A DNA stretch of 15,356 bases, taken from the NCBI GenBank assembly GCA_964492775.1, contig CAZBLH010000035.1, positions 1 to 15,356 on the forward strand, read 5' to 3'. Positions 14,538 through 15,356 of the stretch are shown here, piece after piece. The stretch is from WRDS01 sp964492775 (GTDB lineage Bacteria > Actinomycetota > Coriobacteriia > Anaerosomatales > PHET01). Both the position numbers and the translations under genes were made by a program. The notes below the pieces were generated by a model. That model saw nothing but the letters and a program-made list of their open reading frames with translations. It had not been told where the DNA came from and made no database searches. The stretch's first letter is position 1. Every line of letters begins with the position of its first letter.

Positions 14538-15272
14538 TTGTTGGGACCCGACAGGCTGACTGAAGAGCACGTGTCGCCGTCGGAACATGCGGCGAGCAGC
14601 GTCACCGCAGGGCCTGAAGGCGGAGACGCGTATACGCCGTCCTTCGACGACGGTCTCGATGAACTGTTCGACGTCGAGTCCTTGCCAGAGCCTAAGGAGC
14701 CGGAGATCGACGCCGAAACGGCCGCTCGCCGTGAGCGGGCTGCTCGAATCAGCGAGCACGTTCGTACATCGTCGATGGCCGAGCAGCTGGTGGAGGTCGA
14801 TGCGTTCTTGCGCGAGCCCTTCTCCATGGCGGAGGAGGAGCTGGCGGAAGCTCTGCGAGAGCTCGGGCGTAATGACGCCTACGAGTCCATCATCCAGACT
14901 GTCGACGAGCGCACCGGCGTGAGGTACCTGCATGATACGCAGTACCTCAGCGCCCGTTACGCCGTCTTGCTTCTGCGCTCTCAGGCCAATGACCCGAAGT
15001 ACTTGGTCGGCTCGGTCGTGCGCGAGAATTCGCAGCAGATACCGGAGCCGACGCCCGTCCGCTTCTTTGCCGAGACCGAGATGTTCGAATTGACTCCTGA
15101 GGACGTGGAACAGCTCATCTGCGAGTTCGCGGAGGACCCGCTCTACGAGGACGTACGAACGGTCAAGGCATCCAACGGTGTCGTGTTCTTCTACTCCGAG
15201 CGCTTCATGTCCGAGGCTCTGGCACATCTGAGGGCCGAGTGGATTGCTGTCGGTCAGTACCTTAGTCCCTAG
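14538..15272 (+). CDS. Unidentified acidic protein in the AOR operon
   Basis: I do not recognise this 244-aa protein. The first 60 or so residues are Glu/Asp/Pro/Ser-rich and look disordered. Residues about 60-240 look folded and largely helical, with DERTGVRYLHDTQYLSARYAVLLL (124-147) and VRTVKASNGVVFFYSERFMSEALAHL (206-231) as the most structured stretches. There is a single cysteine (C195), no membrane segment, no signal peptide and no metal-binding cluster, so it is probably cytoplasmic and not an electron carrier. The start is taken as TTG 14538, 7 bases after AAAGGA (14525-14530); TTG 14541 or GTG 14571 are alternatives. It sits after the AOR gene where ydhW sits in the E. coli ydhYVWXUT operon and is of similar size, so an accessory or assembly role for the AOR is a reasonable guess, but homology has not been established. 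Confidence 0.75.
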   Translation: MLGPDRLTEEHVSPSEHAASSVTAGPEGGDAYTPSFDDGLDELFDVESLPEPKEPEIDAETAARRERAARISEHVRTSSMAEQLVEVDAFLREPFSMAEEELAEALRELGRNDAYESIIQTVDERTGVRYLHDTQYLSARYAVLLLRSQANDPKYLVGSVVRENSQQIPEPTPVRFFAETEMFELTPEDVEQLICEFAEDPLYEDVRTVKASNGVVFFYSERFMSEALAHLRAEWIAVGQYLSP

Positions 15273-15317
15273 CTACGCGAATTTCGCACCTGGCGTGAAT
15301 TGAAAGGGAGATACCGC

Positions 15318-15356
15318 ATGGATCAAACCAACAGAAAAGCCCGGGGGGTGTTCTGG
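15318..15356 (+). CDS. 5' end of a further operon gene, truncated by the window
   Basis: ATG at 15318 is preceded at 7 bases by AAGGGAG (15304-15310), a good ribosome site, and begins 45 bases after the previous stop. Only 13 codons are visible (MDQTNRKARGVFW). Basic residues followed by hydrophobic ones could open a signal peptide or a membrane segment, but the sequence is too short to assign. It shows that the AOR operon continues beyond the window. Confidence 0.6.
   Translation, partial: MDQTNRKARGVFW

Noticed and set aside
1..15356. CRISPR array, tRNA/rRNA, insertion sequence or prophage elements
   Set aside because: No regularly spaced repeats, no tRNA- or rRNA-like segments, and no transposase, integrase or phage-like proteins seen in any frame.

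Overview
The window reads as a high-GC, anaerobic bacterial chromosome. The best guess is a Gram-positive actinobacterium of the Coriobacteriia or a related lineage. The guess rests on GC-rich coding with strong AGGAGG-type ribosome sites, several GTG/TTG starts, short PurL (the PurS/PurQ-dependent form), iron-sulfur PurF, a lipoprotein solute-binding protein, and a tungsten/molybdenum aldehyde-ferredoxin-oxidoreductase (AOR) family module typical of anaerobes. The lineage is inferred and has not been tested by phylogeny.

Region 1 (1-8946, all + strand) is a de novo purine cluster: purL, purF, a small unidentified membrane protein, purM, purN, an orphan branched-chain-amino-acid-type substrate-binding lipoprotein, and purH. 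purL/purF and purM/purN overlap by 1 and 4 bases. Candidate -10 boxes lie before purL, purM and the binding-protein gene, and a strong intrinsic terminator follows the binding-protein gene, so the cluster is probably several transcription units. The enzymes cover FGAM synthesis, PRPP amidotransfer, AIR synthesis, GAR formylation and the last two steps to IMP. purS, purQ, purD, purE/K, purC and purB are not in the window.

Region 2 (8997-11011, - strand) holds a LysR-type regulator followed 17 bases later by an MscS-type mechanosensitive channel, probably co-transcribed. purH and the channel gene converge.

Region 3 (11012-15356) starts with a 454-bp divergent regulatory region with several inverted repeats. 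It is followed by a + strand redox operon: a Tat-signal ferredoxin-like protein with four [4Fe-4S] motifs (YdhY-like), an AOR-family catalytic subunit (YdhV-like), a strong 45-nt intercistronic hairpin, an unidentified 244-aa acidic protein, and the first 13 codons of another gene cut by the window edge. The ferredoxin has a Tat signal and a C-terminal CxxCH tail, while the AOR subunit has no signal of its own. This suggests an exported AOR-type complex, possibly with a covalent heme. The divergently transcribed LysR regulator is the obvious candidate to control it. This operon is the most interesting part of the window.
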